From contig JBPCKT010000062.1 in assembly GCA_051004015.1 (NCBI GenBank), positions 1-60,804 on the forward strand: DNA of 60,804 nt, written 5' to 3'. Every line of letters begins with the position of its first letter. The stretch's first letter is position 1. This document shows positions 1 to 8,855 of the stretch, in pieces. Under the pieces are notes generated by a model. That model did no database searches. It was not told where the DNA came from and saw only the letters and a program-made list of their open reading frames with translations. The stretch is from SXOA01 sp051004015. GTDB lineage: Bacteria; Planctomycetota; Planctomycetia; Pirellulales; Pirellulaceae. Made by a program: the position numbers and the translations under genes.

Positions 1-96
1 GGCTCAAGTGCTCGCCACCATCGCGGTTTGCGTGCCGGTTTCGAGGCGGGCTGGCGCAGTGTTGGCGATGATTTTGTCGTGGCGGATGCGCTAGTA

Positions 97-144
97 GTCC
101 GCTCACTCCGTGAGCGGACATGCCTGCACACGGAGTGTGCAGGC
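97..144. repeat. Pair of adjacent palindromic hairpins
   Basis: Two perfect hairpins lie side by side: 97-119 (arms GTCCGCTCA/TGAGCGGAC, loop CTCCG) and 122-144 (arms GCCTGCACAC/GTGTGCAGGC, loop GGA). They touch the 3' end of the minus-strand exonuclease gene. They could act as its terminator, but there is no T tract, so a mobile repeat element is equally possible. Confidence 0.7.
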
Positions 145-707
145 TACAATACTCGCCCACGCAGCTTTCGAAACAGCTCGCACATAATGCCCGCGATGTT
201 CCAAGCGTCGTCGATCCCCCGGTGGTGGGTCCCTTCCATGGTCATGCCGAGCCGTTGAAAGGCAGCGTCCAGGCCAATTTCCGCATCGTCACCGAAGGCG
301 ATGGCGAAGAGCGTCTTGATGTTGAGGTGGCTGCGGCCGAAGGGATACGGCACGGTCAATTCGCGGCAGACGATTTCGAACTGGCGGCGGTCATAGTCCC
401 CCCAGCTCCCCCAGAGGCGGTCGAGGGCCCGATATTCTTTTTTCAGGATGCTGACGGCGTCCGCCAGGCTCCCTGCTCCCACCACGTCGTCATTCGTGAG
501 CGTGGTCAGCGACGTGCAGAACTCGCTCACCCGCGAGCGGACTGGCTTGACCATGATGGACCGCTTCTCCAGCCGCTCCAATTTTCGCAGGTCCACGGTG
601 CAGATGCCGATTTCGATGATCTCGCTGAGTTGCCCGCGCGGGGGCGGCCCTTGCCAGCAGGTCGATTCAATGTCGATGACCAGCACCTGGTCGAAGAGTT
701 TGGCCAT
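144..707 (-). CDS. DEDDh-family 3'-5' exonuclease (ERI-1/KapD-like)
   Basis: Predicted 187-residue single-domain nuclease that removes nucleotides from 3' ends of RNA or DNA with two metal ions. Visible motifs are DIEST near the N-terminus (the D-x-E of ExoI), a mid-protein Asp region, and HHRGIDDAWN near the C-terminus, which supplies the His and Asp of ExoIII in a DEDDh enzyme. The compact size and spacing resemble the ERI-1/KapD-type inhibitor-of-KinA-like exonucleases rather than DnaQ. The ATG at 707 (MAKLFDQ) is chosen because the longer frame to 761 runs into the upstream repeat. It is probably cytoplasmic; the substrate cannot be read from sequence. The neighbouring DUF4013 gene is on the same strand but separated by a repeat element, so co-transcription is uncertain. 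Confidence 0.85.
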   Translation of the reverse strand: MAKLFDQVLVIDIESTCWQGPPPRGQLSEIIEIGICTVDLRKLERLEKRSIMVKPVRSRVSEFCTSLTTLTNDDVVGAGSLADAVSILKKEYRALDRLWGSWGDYDRRQFEIVCRELTVPYPFGRSHLNIKTLFAIAFGDDAEIGLDAAFQRLGMTMEGTHHRGIDDAWNIAGIMCELFRKLRGRVL

Positions 708-727
708 AGGGCCATGATAGCGTCTCA

Positions 728-832
728 GACACAAGCCTGACGCGCAAGCGAAGGAAAGCACAGCCAGTGGGTTGGCTAGTTGATGCCTTTCAATGGAGCA
801 GCGTTTTCCTTCGCTTGCTTCAGGCTCGTGTC
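728..832. repeat. Imperfect inverted repeat element
   Basis: Left arm 728-759 (starts GACACAAGCCTGA) pairs with right arm 804-832 (ends CAGGCTCGTGTC); they agree apart from a small indel and a few changes, and enclose about 45 bases. The element fills the space between two minus-strand genes. Its design is that of a short non-autonomous inverted repeat; no coding capacity is seen. Confidence 0.65.
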
Positions 833-838
833 AGCCTT

Positions 839-1663
839 TTACATCGGCGGCTTGGGAGGCACGGGGACGGGAGCGGGCCAGGTCTGGGCGGGCAGCATCT
901 GCAGCGGCTTGAGCGGAATGGGCTCGCCCCCTTTTGCCAGGTACATCCGGTAGAGCTGCCCGTGGTAGTGAGCCATCACCGGACCCATCAGGAAGAAAGC
1001 GACCCATAGCACGCCGAAGCAGCAGGCCAGATAGCCGGCCATTCCCAGCACGAAACCCACAGGGATGAGGAACAGGTTAAAAAGCAGCGCTTGCAGGCCG
1101 ACCTTCCGCAAGAAATCCTTGATCCAGGGGAAGTTGAAGGTCATCCCAAAATCCTGGCAAAGGCCCGCCCGCAGGGTGATGGGAACGAGCAGCACCATCA
1201 GGGCGATCATGAACAAGATCACCATCAGGATCAAAAGCGGAATGCCGATTCCAGCGACCACCACCAGGACCCGGCTTTCCGACTCGCCGGCGGCAGCGAC
1301 CAGCCCGATACAGATCCAGACCGAGATTTGCAGCGGGATGTTGATGATGAACTGAACAATGAAGTCGATCAGAAACGGCCACAGTCCGCGGGTCAGGTAC
1401 TGCGAGAACCGGTTGAAATCGAATTTTGGATAGAGCTGGTCGGGAAAACGGACCTTCATCTCCACGATCTCGTAGCGGTAGCCCAGGACGATCAGCGAAT
1501 TGAGAATCGGGATGATCATGCAGACGCTGCCCATGAGCAGCGACATGGCCCAGTCGGGATGCTCAAAGACGTAGTTCAGGGCCGCGAAGTATTGCGGCTT
1601 GGGCGCGTCTCCCTCCGGCGGCAACTTGGCGGCAGGAGTCGTGGAAAAGGGGTCGGAGGACAT
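839..1663 (-). CDS. DUF4013 family integral membrane protein
   Basis: Predicted 274-residue multi-pass membrane protein. The N-terminal half matches the DUF4013 pattern: a tyrosine-containing stretch (YVFEHPDWAMSLLMG), an IIPILNSLIVLGY helix, then a gap and further long hydrophobic helices; roughly five to six membrane segments are visible. The C-terminus is proline-rich (PAPVPVPPKPPM). Start at 1663 (MSSDPFSTT) is preferred over the longer frame, whose extra residues come from the inverted repeat at 1673-1742. The molecular function of this family is not known; it may relate to membrane-domain formation. No operon partner is obvious apart from the co-directional esterase upstream, from which it is separated by the repeat. 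Confidence 0.75.
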   Translation of the reverse strand: MSSDPFSTTPAAKLPPEGDAPKPQYFAALNYVFEHPDWAMSLLMGSVCMIIPILNSLIVLGYRYEIVEMKVRFPDQLYPKFDFNRFSQYLTRGLWPFLIDFIVQFIINIPLQISVWICIGLVAAAGESESRVLVVVAGIGIPLLILMVILFMIALMVLLVPITLRAGLCQDFGMTFNFPWIKDFLRKVGLQALLFNLFLIPVGFVLGMAGYLACCFGVLWVAFFLMGPVMAHYHGQLYRMYLAKGGEPIPLKPLQMLPAQTWPAPVPVPPKPPM

Positions 1664-1672
1664 GGGGCGGGT

Positions 1673-1742
1673 AATGACGAATTCCGAATGACGAATTCCG
1701 AATGACGAGTTGATTACCATTCGTCATTCGGAATTCGTCATT
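1673..1742. repeat. Inverted repeat built from a 15-base unit
   Basis: The sequence AATGACGAATTCCG occurs twice in direct orientation (1673 and 1688) and its complement CGGAATTCGTCATT once at 1729-1742. The left arm (1673-1696) is an exact reverse complement of the right arm (1719-1742). It lies between two co-directional minus-strand genes and would fold into a long hairpin in the transcript. Confidence 0.75.
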
Positions 1743-1743
1743 C

Positions 1744-2499
1744 TTACTTCTTCTGCTCCAGCAGCCACTTGTAAACTTCGGGGTTGTTGTAAGTCTCGGT
1801 CCAGGAGTCGTGGCCAGCTTCGGGATACATGGTGAATTTGACGTTGCCGCCAGCCTTCTTCAGGGCATCGACCATGGCCTCGCTCTGGCTGATCGATACG
1901 GCCGTATCTTTCGCGCCGTGGAAAACCCAAATGGGCGTTCCTTTCATCTTCTCCGCCGTGGCCGGATCGCCGCCGCCGCAAATTGGAATTGCCGCGGCGA
2001 ATTTGCCGGGATATTCCGCCAGCAGGTTCCAGGAGCCAAAGCCTCCCAGGGAGAGCCCCGTGACATACAGCCGCTGGGGATCGGCTGAGTAGGTATTCGC
2101 CAAAGCATCCACAAGCTTGGCCAGTTCCTGGGCATTCCAGCGTTTTCCCTCCGGGCACTGCGGCGAAACTGTGATGAAAGGAAAGTCCTTCTTCTCGTCC
2201 ACAATCTTGGGAGGACCATGCTTCTTCACCAGGTCCAGGTTGTCGTTCCCTCGCTCTCCCGCACCGTGCAAAAACAGCAAAAGCGGCCACTTCTCGTCCT
2301 TCTTCTCCGCGCTGCCGTGTCCCTGCGGCAGGAACAACAGATAGCGGATTTCCACCGGCTCCTCCTTGTCGCCGTTCTTGATCATCACCGTCGTTTTGGC
2401 GTGGACCTGCTTGCCGGGCTGGGGATCCTCCGCGCTCACGAGAGACGCGGTGAACGGCACCGCGAACATACAGCCGACAACGAGAAACACGGATTTCAT
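1744..2499 (-). CDS. Secreted alpha/beta-hydrolase esterase (PHB depolymerase/carboxylesterase type)
   Basis: 251-residue exported serine hydrolase. Residues 1-23 form a signal peptide ending at SLVSA. The alpha/beta-hydrolase landmarks are in order: oxyanion segment LFLHGAGERG, nucleophile elbow GLSLGG (Ser), acid in FHGAKDTAV (Asp) and terminal His in PEAGHDSW. This arrangement is that of the secreted PHB-depolymerase-like/phospholipase-carboxylesterase families that cleave ester-linked polymers or acylated substrates; the exact substrate is unknown. The start codon overlaps the stop of the upstream zinc-ribbon gene by four bases (ATGA), implying translational coupling. The gene end abuts the inverted repeat. 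Confidence 0.85.
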   Translation of the reverse strand: MKSVFLVVGCMFAVPFTASLVSAEDPQPGKQVHAKTTVMIKNGDKEEPVEIRYLLFLPQGHGSAEKKDEKWPLLLFLHGAGERGNDNLDLVKKHGPPKIVDEKKDFPFITVSPQCPEGKRWNAQELAKLVDALANTYSADPQRLYVTGLSLGGFGSWNLLAEYPGKFAAAIPICGGGDPATAEKMKGTPIWVFHGAKDTAVSISQSEAMVDALKKAGGNVKFTMYPEAGHDSWTETYNNPEVYKWLLEQKK

Positions 2500-3380
2500 A
2501 CGGCATTCCTTAGGACACGCACCGCCGGTTCATCGGTAACACGGACCAGGGCGAATTCGCAACGAGGAGGTAGCGGGATTTGCGCCTCCTCATTCAATCC
2601 CAGGCCAATCGCCACGTTGATTACGACTGAAAGGATCTGAATTCCCGTCCCCGCGAGCATCAACAAGAACAGGGAGCCGCATTGATCCCACTTCATGATG
2701 ACATAGATCAATATGTAGCAGGGGACAAGCAACACCAGGAGCCCTTGCACCACGTTGTCTTTGAAGGCCACGATGTAAATGCAGATGCTGGCGTAGACAT
2801 TGATCAAAAAACCGCCGCCCCATAAGAACCACAAGGCCACACCCGTGGCAGTCTTCGGAGGCAGCATCATCATCATGGTGAGCAGCCCCACCGCGGCACT
2901 AAACATGATCAGCCAACCCCACCACGGGACTCCTTGGTTGACCTTCTTCTTTTCCTCGAGCTTGTCCTCCTCAATCCGGTTGGCCGCCCGCTGCAAGGCG
3001 ATGGCCGCCGCTTCGCCATGACCCCCTTCCCCCTTGCCGAACACCTGCATTTCCATCTTCCGCCCGAGCTGCAGGCTGAAGCCGCAGTGGATGCAGATGA
3101 TGGCCCCCTGCTTCATGGGATGGTAACAACTGGGGCAAACCTGGCCGGTGGTCTGCCTGGCCTTCATGCCCGCATCGTCAAAGATGCTGGGGGCGGACAA
3201 ATCGGGAGCGGGCTGCGGCGCCGGAGCTGGGCGCTGAGCGGGAGCTTGCCGCTGCGCCGGAGCTCCCCCACCGGGAATCGTCAGCGGCTGCTGGCACTTC
3301 GGGCATTTAACGGTTTTCCCCGCTAACTCGTCTTTGGCGGCAAAAGCGGACCCGCAAGTGCAGGAGACTTTGATGGGCAT
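2496..3380 (-). CDS. Zinc-ribbon multi-pass membrane protein
   Basis: 294-residue protein with two cysteine-paired ribbons: the N-terminal one (CTCGSAF ... KCPKCQQPL) resembles the MJ0042-type finger common in planctomycete proteins, and the second (VCPSCYHP ... CIHCGFSL) follows a proline/alanine-rich linker. After a charged segment come four or more hydrophobic helices (for example GWLIMFSAAVGLLTMMMMLPP and GLLVLLVPCYILIYVIM). Function unknown; the design suggests a membrane sensor or scaffold with cytoplasmic metal-binding ends. It is the first gene of a two-gene unit with the esterase, overlapped by ATGA. Start at 3380 puts the first ribbon at the expected N-terminal position. Confidence 0.75.
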   Translation of the reverse strand: MPIKVSCTCGSAFAAKDELAGKTVKCPKCQQPLTIPGGGAPAQRQAPAQRPAPAPQPAPDLSAPSIFDDAGMKARQTTGQVCPSCYHPMKQGAIICIHCGFSLQLGRKMEMQVFGKGEGGHGEAAAIALQRAANRIEEDKLEEKKKVNQGVPWWGWLIMFSAAVGLLTMMMMLPPKTATGVALWFLWGGGFLINVYASICIYIVAFKDNVVQGLLVLLVPCYILIYVIMKWDQCGSLFLLMLAGTGIQILSVVINVAIGLGLNEEAQIPLPPRCEFALVRVTDEPAVRVLRNAV

Positions 3381-3535
3381 GGCAGCAGAAAGAGGGATGG
3401 ACGCGACGCGAGTTGGATGGGCTGCCTAGCCCGTCCTTCGGAACAATTCGTGTGGCCCCATTGTGAACCGGGAGCGTGCGTTTCACAACGGGCTAGTGTT
3501 TCCAAAAAATATCGCACAAAATACTTCCATAAGTA

Positions 3536-3563
3536 TTGACGATGACAACGAGACATGTATACG
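3536..3563 (+). promoter_or_regulatory. Candidate sigma-70-type promoter upstream of groES
   Basis: TTGACG (3536-3541), a 16-base spacer and TATACG (3558-3563) in a locally AT-richer stretch. It points toward groES about 550 bases downstream. The space 3381-4110 contains no convincing gene; apart from this site it holds a hairpin with a 21-codon reading frame and one palindrome, listed separately. Confidence 0.35.
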
Positions 3564-3733
3564 ATATTGGCCGTAGAGGCATTGCCGCCCACCGTCAAAG
3601 ACATCCTGAAAAGACGGTCAGCGGACCTGCTTGTGACAAGAGCCTTGGACGTCGAGAGGGGAATCAAGAAATGGCCTGAATCACCCCTGGTTCATGTCGA
3701 AACCTGTTATTACGACAATACTTACGAATGTAC

Positions 3734-3827
3734 CCTCCACAATAATGGAGGTGCGTGAATCATGAATCAAGACCCTGCTTTCGGGGGTGTTTGTGCGAAA
3801 CCTTCCGTCGCCTGGGAGGGCCGATGA
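3734..3827 (+). promoter_or_regulatory. Hairpin covering a Shine-Dalgarno, plus 21-codon leader frame
   Basis: CCTCCA (3734-3739), loop CAATAA, TGGAGG (3746-3751) form a 6-bp stem that hides a perfect GGAGG. An ATG at 3762 follows and opens a 21-codon frame ending at 3827 (starts MNQDPAFGG). The arrangement resembles a leader peptide or simple RNA thermometer in the long groES leader, but the stem is short and the frame may be fortuitous. Confidence 0.25.
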
Positions 3828-3830
3828 CAT

Positions 3831-3845
3831 CTGTCAAATTGACAG
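3831..3845. promoter_or_regulatory. 15-base palindrome, possible operator
   Basis: CTGTCAA-A-TTGACAG is a perfect palindrome about 265 bases upstream of the groES start. It is not the CIRCE sequence bound by HrcA (TTAGCACTC-N9-GAGTGCTAA), so if it is an operator another repressor is involved. Confidence 0.3.
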
Positions 3846-4110
3846 GTGCATGCCATGGGCCTGTCACTCGGCTCAGAGCACTTCGTCCCCTTGAGGGAGT
3901 GTCAGGGGCGGGTGGTCGCGTTCCGGGCGGCCAAATGACACCGGAAAGAACGCATTTATCACCGCGAATGCTCCTTTGGCGCGCCGCTTGCCTAAGTGGT
4001 CGCTCACATACCAGTCCTGCGCCGTTTTGACAGCCGGATTGTTGACCTTCCCCACAAACTGACCATTTCCTGCCAGACCGAATCAACCCAGCCTTTCCAG
4101 GAGTTTGCCG

Positions 4111-4449
4111 ATGTCGACCGCGACCAAAGAGAAACCCGTGGCCAAGAAGAAGACGGACCTGAAGCTGCAGCCCCTCGGCGATCGCGTCGTGGTCCGCCGC
4201 GAATCCAGCGAAGCCAAGACCGCCGGCGGCATTGTCCTGCCCGATTCCGCCAAAGAGAAGCCCAGCCGCGGCGTAGTAGTTTCCGTTGGCAACGGCAAGC
4301 TGCTTGACGACGGCAGCCGCGGGCAACTCCAGGTGAAGGCGAACGACCGCGTTCTTTTCACCACCTGGGCCGGCGAGACGTTCAAAGTCGGCGAAGAGGA
4401 ATTGCTGCTCATGCGCGAGGAAGACATCCTCGCGATTCTGGAGGACTAA
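4111..4449 (+). CDS. groES: Co-chaperonin GroES (Cpn10)
   Basis: 112-residue co-chaperonin that caps the GroEL cavity and helps ATP-driven folding in the cytoplasm. The family landmarks are clear: LQPLGDRVVVRRE at the start of the barrel, the mobile-loop region (EAKTAGGIVLPDSAKEKP), and the C-terminal EEDILAILED. A lysine-rich N-terminal extension of about 18 residues precedes the fold. ATG 4111 is chosen because AGGAG at 4099-4103 sits seven bases upstream; the TTG at 4105 in the same frame lacks suitable spacing. groEL follows 160 bases later, separated by a repeat element, so the usual bicistron is conserved but stretched. No CIRCE element is visible. Confidence 0.95.
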   Translation: MSTATKEKPVAKKKTDLKLQPLGDRVVVRRESSEAKTAGGIVLPDSAKEKPSRGVVVSVGNGKLLDDGSRGQLQVKANDRVLFTTWAGETFKVGEEELLLMREEDILAILED

Positions 4450-4456
4450 CCTCATA

Positions 4457-4575
4457 CTCGTTCCCACGCTCTGCGTGGGGACGCACGTTTTGGACGCTCC
4501 GCGTCCCCGAAATCAGACACGCAGACGACGCAGAGCGTCAAAGACTTGTGTTCCCACGCAGAGCGTGGGAACAAG
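4457..4575. repeat. Inverted repeat element inside the groESL operon (copy 1)
   Basis: Begins CTCGTTCCCACGCTCTGCG and ends CGCAGAGCGTGGGAACAAG; the outer arms are near-exact reverse complements, and a second inner pair (GACGCTCCGCGTCC, GACGCAGAGCGTC) lies between them. A related copy lies at 59915-60053. It separates groES from groEL and ends 35 bases before the groEL start, so the operon mRNA should carry a large hairpin. Confidence 0.8.
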
Positions 4576-4609
4576 AACATCAAATCAATCCACTCTAGGA
4601 GTTTTTTAC

Positions 4610-6229
<1,620 letters not shown>

Positions 6230-6277
6230 TCGACTCGCCGCCTGACCTTAATACGGCAGGCGTTGCAAATTGAACTT

Positions 6278-6303
6278 CCACGGCCACTTTCGGGTGGCCG
6301 TGG
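6278..6303. terminator. Bidirectional hairpin terminator after groEL
   Basis: CCACGGCCAC (6278-6287), a 6-base loop and GTGGCCGTGG (6294-6303) form a perfect 10-bp stem between two convergent genes. The following TTGTGTCTT is only weakly T-rich, and on the other strand AAGTTCA follows, so efficiency is uncertain. Confidence 0.65.
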
Positions 6304-6317
6304 TTGTGTCTTGCCAG

Positions 6318-7169
6318 CTACTTCTTGCCAAAGTCCTTCTCGTACCGCTGCACCAGTTTCTCCACGTCCGCGAGGACGATGTACAGCTTGCCGTGAATCT
6401 TCTTGGTTTCACCCGGCTTCAGGCCGCCGATGCGGAAGTCGCTGTGGATGCAGGCGATGACTCCCTGGAAAATCTCCTGGTAGGGATCCCAGGCAACGGC
6501 CATGATCTGCTTCTCGTCGGCGCTATAGCAGCCGCACAGTCCGCTGGAAGGAACGAGCTTGCTGAGGGGCCGCGGATTGACGTCATTGCGGTCCACGTCC
6601 TTGGGGCAGTAGACCTGGCCGGGAGTGTAGCGGGCCTTGTCCGCCCACGGCTCCGTCGGCAGGCGGGTGAGCTTGCCGTCTAAGAAGATGAAGCACTTGC
6701 GGGCGTACGCGGGAACGAGCGTGCGGGCGTCGGCTTTGTCCGTGCCCGTGAAATTATCCACGCGGATGCAAGGCTGGGCCCAGTGCGCTTCGGATTGCTT
6801 GTCCGTCGGGTTGGTCGCGGTCACCTGAAAATCGACCTCATCGGCACCAGGTGTGATGACATGCCGCACGGTCACGCCATCGGCCAGCGTATCCAGCAGA
6901 TGGATCGAGCCATCGCTCCTCTTCACCGGCAGTTCTTCCGCCTTATGCGGAATCACCGTTTGTCCCCACTCCCGATCCGTGCTCCCCGGCCGGCAGTAAG
7001 CCTCCAGGTACATGATCTTTATCTCCTCGCCAGGAAAATCGGCGCGGATGGTGAGGTAGTTCTTTTCCCAGGAGATGCCCAGCGCCTTCGGCTCGGCTGC
7101 GGAGAGGGGCGGAGCGAGGAAGATCGGGAGTATCGCGGCGAGAAGGATACGGGAGAGTAGGCGGTTCAT
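6318..7169 (-). CDS. Secreted protein of unknown function
   Basis: 283-residue exported protein. Residues 1-24 form a signal peptide (RILLAAILPIFLAPPLSAAEP). The mature part is mostly beta-strand-like with no recognised enzymatic motif; it has several cysteines (AYCRPGS, PCIRV, VYCPKD, GLCGCYS, ACIHS) that could form disulfides, and a closing KIHGKLYIVLADVEKLVQRYEKDF helix. The pattern resembles planctomycete periplasmic proteins seen only within the phylum, but I recognise no named family. Converges with groEL across the terminator hairpin; no operon partner downstream. Confidence 0.7.
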   Translation of the reverse strand: MNRLLSRILLAAILPIFLAPPLSAAEPKALGISWEKNYLTIRADFPGEEIKIMYLEAYCRPGSTDREWGQTVIPHKAEELPVKRSDGSIHLLDTLADGVTVRHVITPGADEVDFQVTATNPTDKQSEAHWAQPCIRVDNFTGTDKADARTLVPAYARKCFIFLDGKLTRLPTEPWADKARYTPGQVYCPKDVDRNDVNPRPLSKLVPSSGLCGCYSADEKQIMAVAWDPYQEIFQGVIACIHSDFRIGGLKPGETKKIHGKLYIVLADVEKLVQRYEKDFGKK

Positions 7170-7256
7170 GGCGAGGTCCTTGATTGAATGAATATGGCGA
7201 GAACGCAGTAATTCGACCAGCTTAGACTCTATCCCTGACTCCTGTCGCCTGACCCG

Positions 7257-8285
7257 TCACTTCACCTCAAACTCCGCCACCAGTGGATAGTGATCGCTGA
7301 TGTCCCGCTCGTCCTCGGGTATCTGCCAGAAAATGTCCATGTGATCTTTGTCCTGCTCCTTGCCGCGGACGACGAGGTCGCGGCGGATGACGGAGCTTTT
7401 GAAAACCAGGTCGGTCCGGGAAGGGTCGTCCTTCATGAGGGCGTCCGTACAAAGGATGCGGTCGTACTGCATGTGGTTGAGGTGCGAGGCCTTGACGTCA
7501 CCGGAGAGTCTCAAGTGCGTGTCGAACAGGTCGTCATCCGTGGACGGAGTGTCCAGCCCGAGAAAAATGCCCATGTCCCCTTCCTTCGTTGTGGCCGTGG
7601 CCAGTTCGTCGGAATTGAGATCCCCCAAGATAATGAAATTCCGCTGCGGGGTGATGTGCTCCTTCATCCATTCCCGAGTCAGCCGCGCTTGCCGCTGGCG
7701 GATTTCCGCCCCGTTGGTCATCGCCCGAGTATGCAGGTTAATGAGGGTGAGTTTTTCTCGCTCCGCTCCGGCGCCCCACTCAAAATCAGCCACGATGTGC
7801 TTGGTGAGGTTGTAGAACTTCTTATCCTTGGCCGGCTTGTTTTCCTCCATCTGCTCCTTCGTACGCTCCTTTCTCCCGAAACCGGTGAGGCCGGAGAGGG
7901 CCATGATGGCGACGTCCTGCTCCGTGAAGAAGTCCTCCCCCTCCACGTAAGCGATGTGGTAATCCAAGTTGTAGTCGCGCTTGAGTTTTTGGTTCAAATA
8001 GAACAGCACCCGCCGGTTCTCGATTTCCTGCACCGCCAGAATGTCCGGCTTGATTTCGCTGATCACCTTGGCGACGCCGGCCAGCTTCCAGTCCCAGTCC
8101 GCCCGGCTGGGGGCGGCTTGTTTTTTGGCCAGGTCGGCGCTGTTGTCGCCGGTGTATTGGTCGAAGAACCATTCCAGGTTCCAGGTGGCGATGGTCAGCT
8201 TTTTGGGCTTTTCATCAGCTGCAGCGGAGGCAATCATTGCCGACGCAAGCAGCAATCCAACGGCTAACGCGCGCGGCACGTTCAT
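7257..8285 (-). CDS. Exported endonuclease/exonuclease/phosphatase (EEP) family protein
   Basis: 342-residue metal-dependent phosphoesterase of the EEP (DNase I-like) fold, predicted exported (signal peptide MNVPRALAVGLLLASAMIAS). Conserved sites appear in order: ATWNLEW (Asn), VQEIEN (metal-binding Glu), INLHTRA (His), LGDLNSDE (Asp/Asn) and SDHYPLVAEF (Asp-His). Members cleave nucleic acids, phosphoinositides or sphingomyelin; the signal peptide argues for an extracellular or periplasmic nuclease or phosphatase, but specificity cannot be told. ATG 8285 is chosen because it yields the signal peptide; the frame extends upstream to 8423 but would overlap the start of sufE on the other strand. 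Confidence 0.85.
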   Translation of the reverse strand: MNVPRALAVGLLLASAMIASAAADEKPKKLTIATWNLEWFFDQYTGDNSADLAKKQAAPSRADWDWKLAGVAKVISEIKPDILAVQEIENRRVLFYLNQKLKRDYNLDYHIAYVEGEDFFTEQDVAIMALSGLTGFGRKERTKEQMEENKPAKDKKFYNLTKHIVADFEWGAGAEREKLTLINLHTRAMTNGAEIRQRQARLTREWMKEHITPQRNFIILGDLNSDELATATTKEGDMGIFLGLDTPSTDDDLFDTHLRLSGDVKASHLNHMQYDRILCTDALMKDDPSRTDLVFKSSVIRRDLVVRGKEQDKDHMDIFWQIPEDERDISDHYPLVAEFEVK

Positions 8286-8415
8286 GGGGCACCAGGGAGG
8301 AATTCGCCAGTGTTCTAACGCAGGGCAGTTTATCAGCCGCGATTGCGCGCCGCATCCGGCCCTGCGAAAAGAGGCGGGCGGTGCGTATAATTGAGACACC
8401 CCGCGTGAAGCCCTC

Positions 8416-8832
8416 ATGAACATAGAAGAAATCTGCGACGATTTTGATGACCTGGGCGATGCCGAGGATCAGATGCATTATCTGATCGAGCTCGGGCAGG
8501 CGCTGCCGGGACTCGATGCTAGTCACAAGATCGAGGCCAATCGGGTGCAAGGTTGCCAGAGCAATGTCTGGCTGATTGCCGGCCCCGACGAGCAGAACGC
8601 CGCCGCCATCAAGTTCGAGGCGGACAGCGATGCCCTGATCGTCAAGGGAATCGTGGCCGTGCTGCTGGCGGCCTACTCGGGCAGAACACCCGAGGAAATC
8701 CTGGCCTATCCCATCGACGACGTTTTCAAGCGGCTCCAATTGACGCGGTTTTTGAGTCCGATGCGGAGCAATGGCCTGCATTCCATGGTCAAGCGGATTC
8801 AAGCTCTGGCGCAACATTCCCTGGCGGCCTGA
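8416..8832 (+). CDS. sufE: Cysteine desulfuration protein SufE
   Basis: 138-residue sulfur acceptor that takes persulfide sulfur from SufS and passes it to the SufBCD iron-sulfur scaffold in the cytoplasm. The active cysteine is in the loop VQGCQSNVWL near residue 50, and the surrounding fold (DQMHYLIELGQALPGL at the start, YSGRTPEEILAYP and RSNGLHSMVKRIQ toward the end) is the standard SufE pattern. sufS begins 24 bases after its stop, so the two form a unit; no sufBCD genes are in the window. A divergent EEP gene starts 131 bases upstream. Confidence 0.95.
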   Translation: MNIEEICDDFDDLGDAEDQMHYLIELGQALPGLDASHKIEANRVQGCQSNVWLIAGPDEQNAAAIKFEADSDALIVKGIVAVLLAAYSGRTPEEILAYPIDDVFKRLQLTRFLSPMRSNGLHSMVKRIQALAQHSLAA

Positions 8833-8855
8833 TTTCCGAAAGTAACAATCTACCG

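Noticed and set aside
2..94. Frame open from the left edge ending at TAG 92-94 (..VLATIAVCVPVSRRAGAVLA..)
   Set aside because: Could be the C-terminus of a gene outside the window, but 30 residues without a recognisable motif are not enough to call it.
3323..3667. Minus-strand frame of 114 residues upstream of the zinc-ribbon gene
   Set aside because: Overlaps the start of a convincing gene, has no motif and no ribosome-binding site.
3555..3758. 67-residue frame in the groES upstream region
   Set aside because: Starts inside the -10 box of the candidate promoter and shows no homology pattern.
3760..4110. CIRCE element upstream of groES
   Set aside because: No TTAGCACTC/GAGTGCTAA pair was found; only an unrelated palindrome is present.
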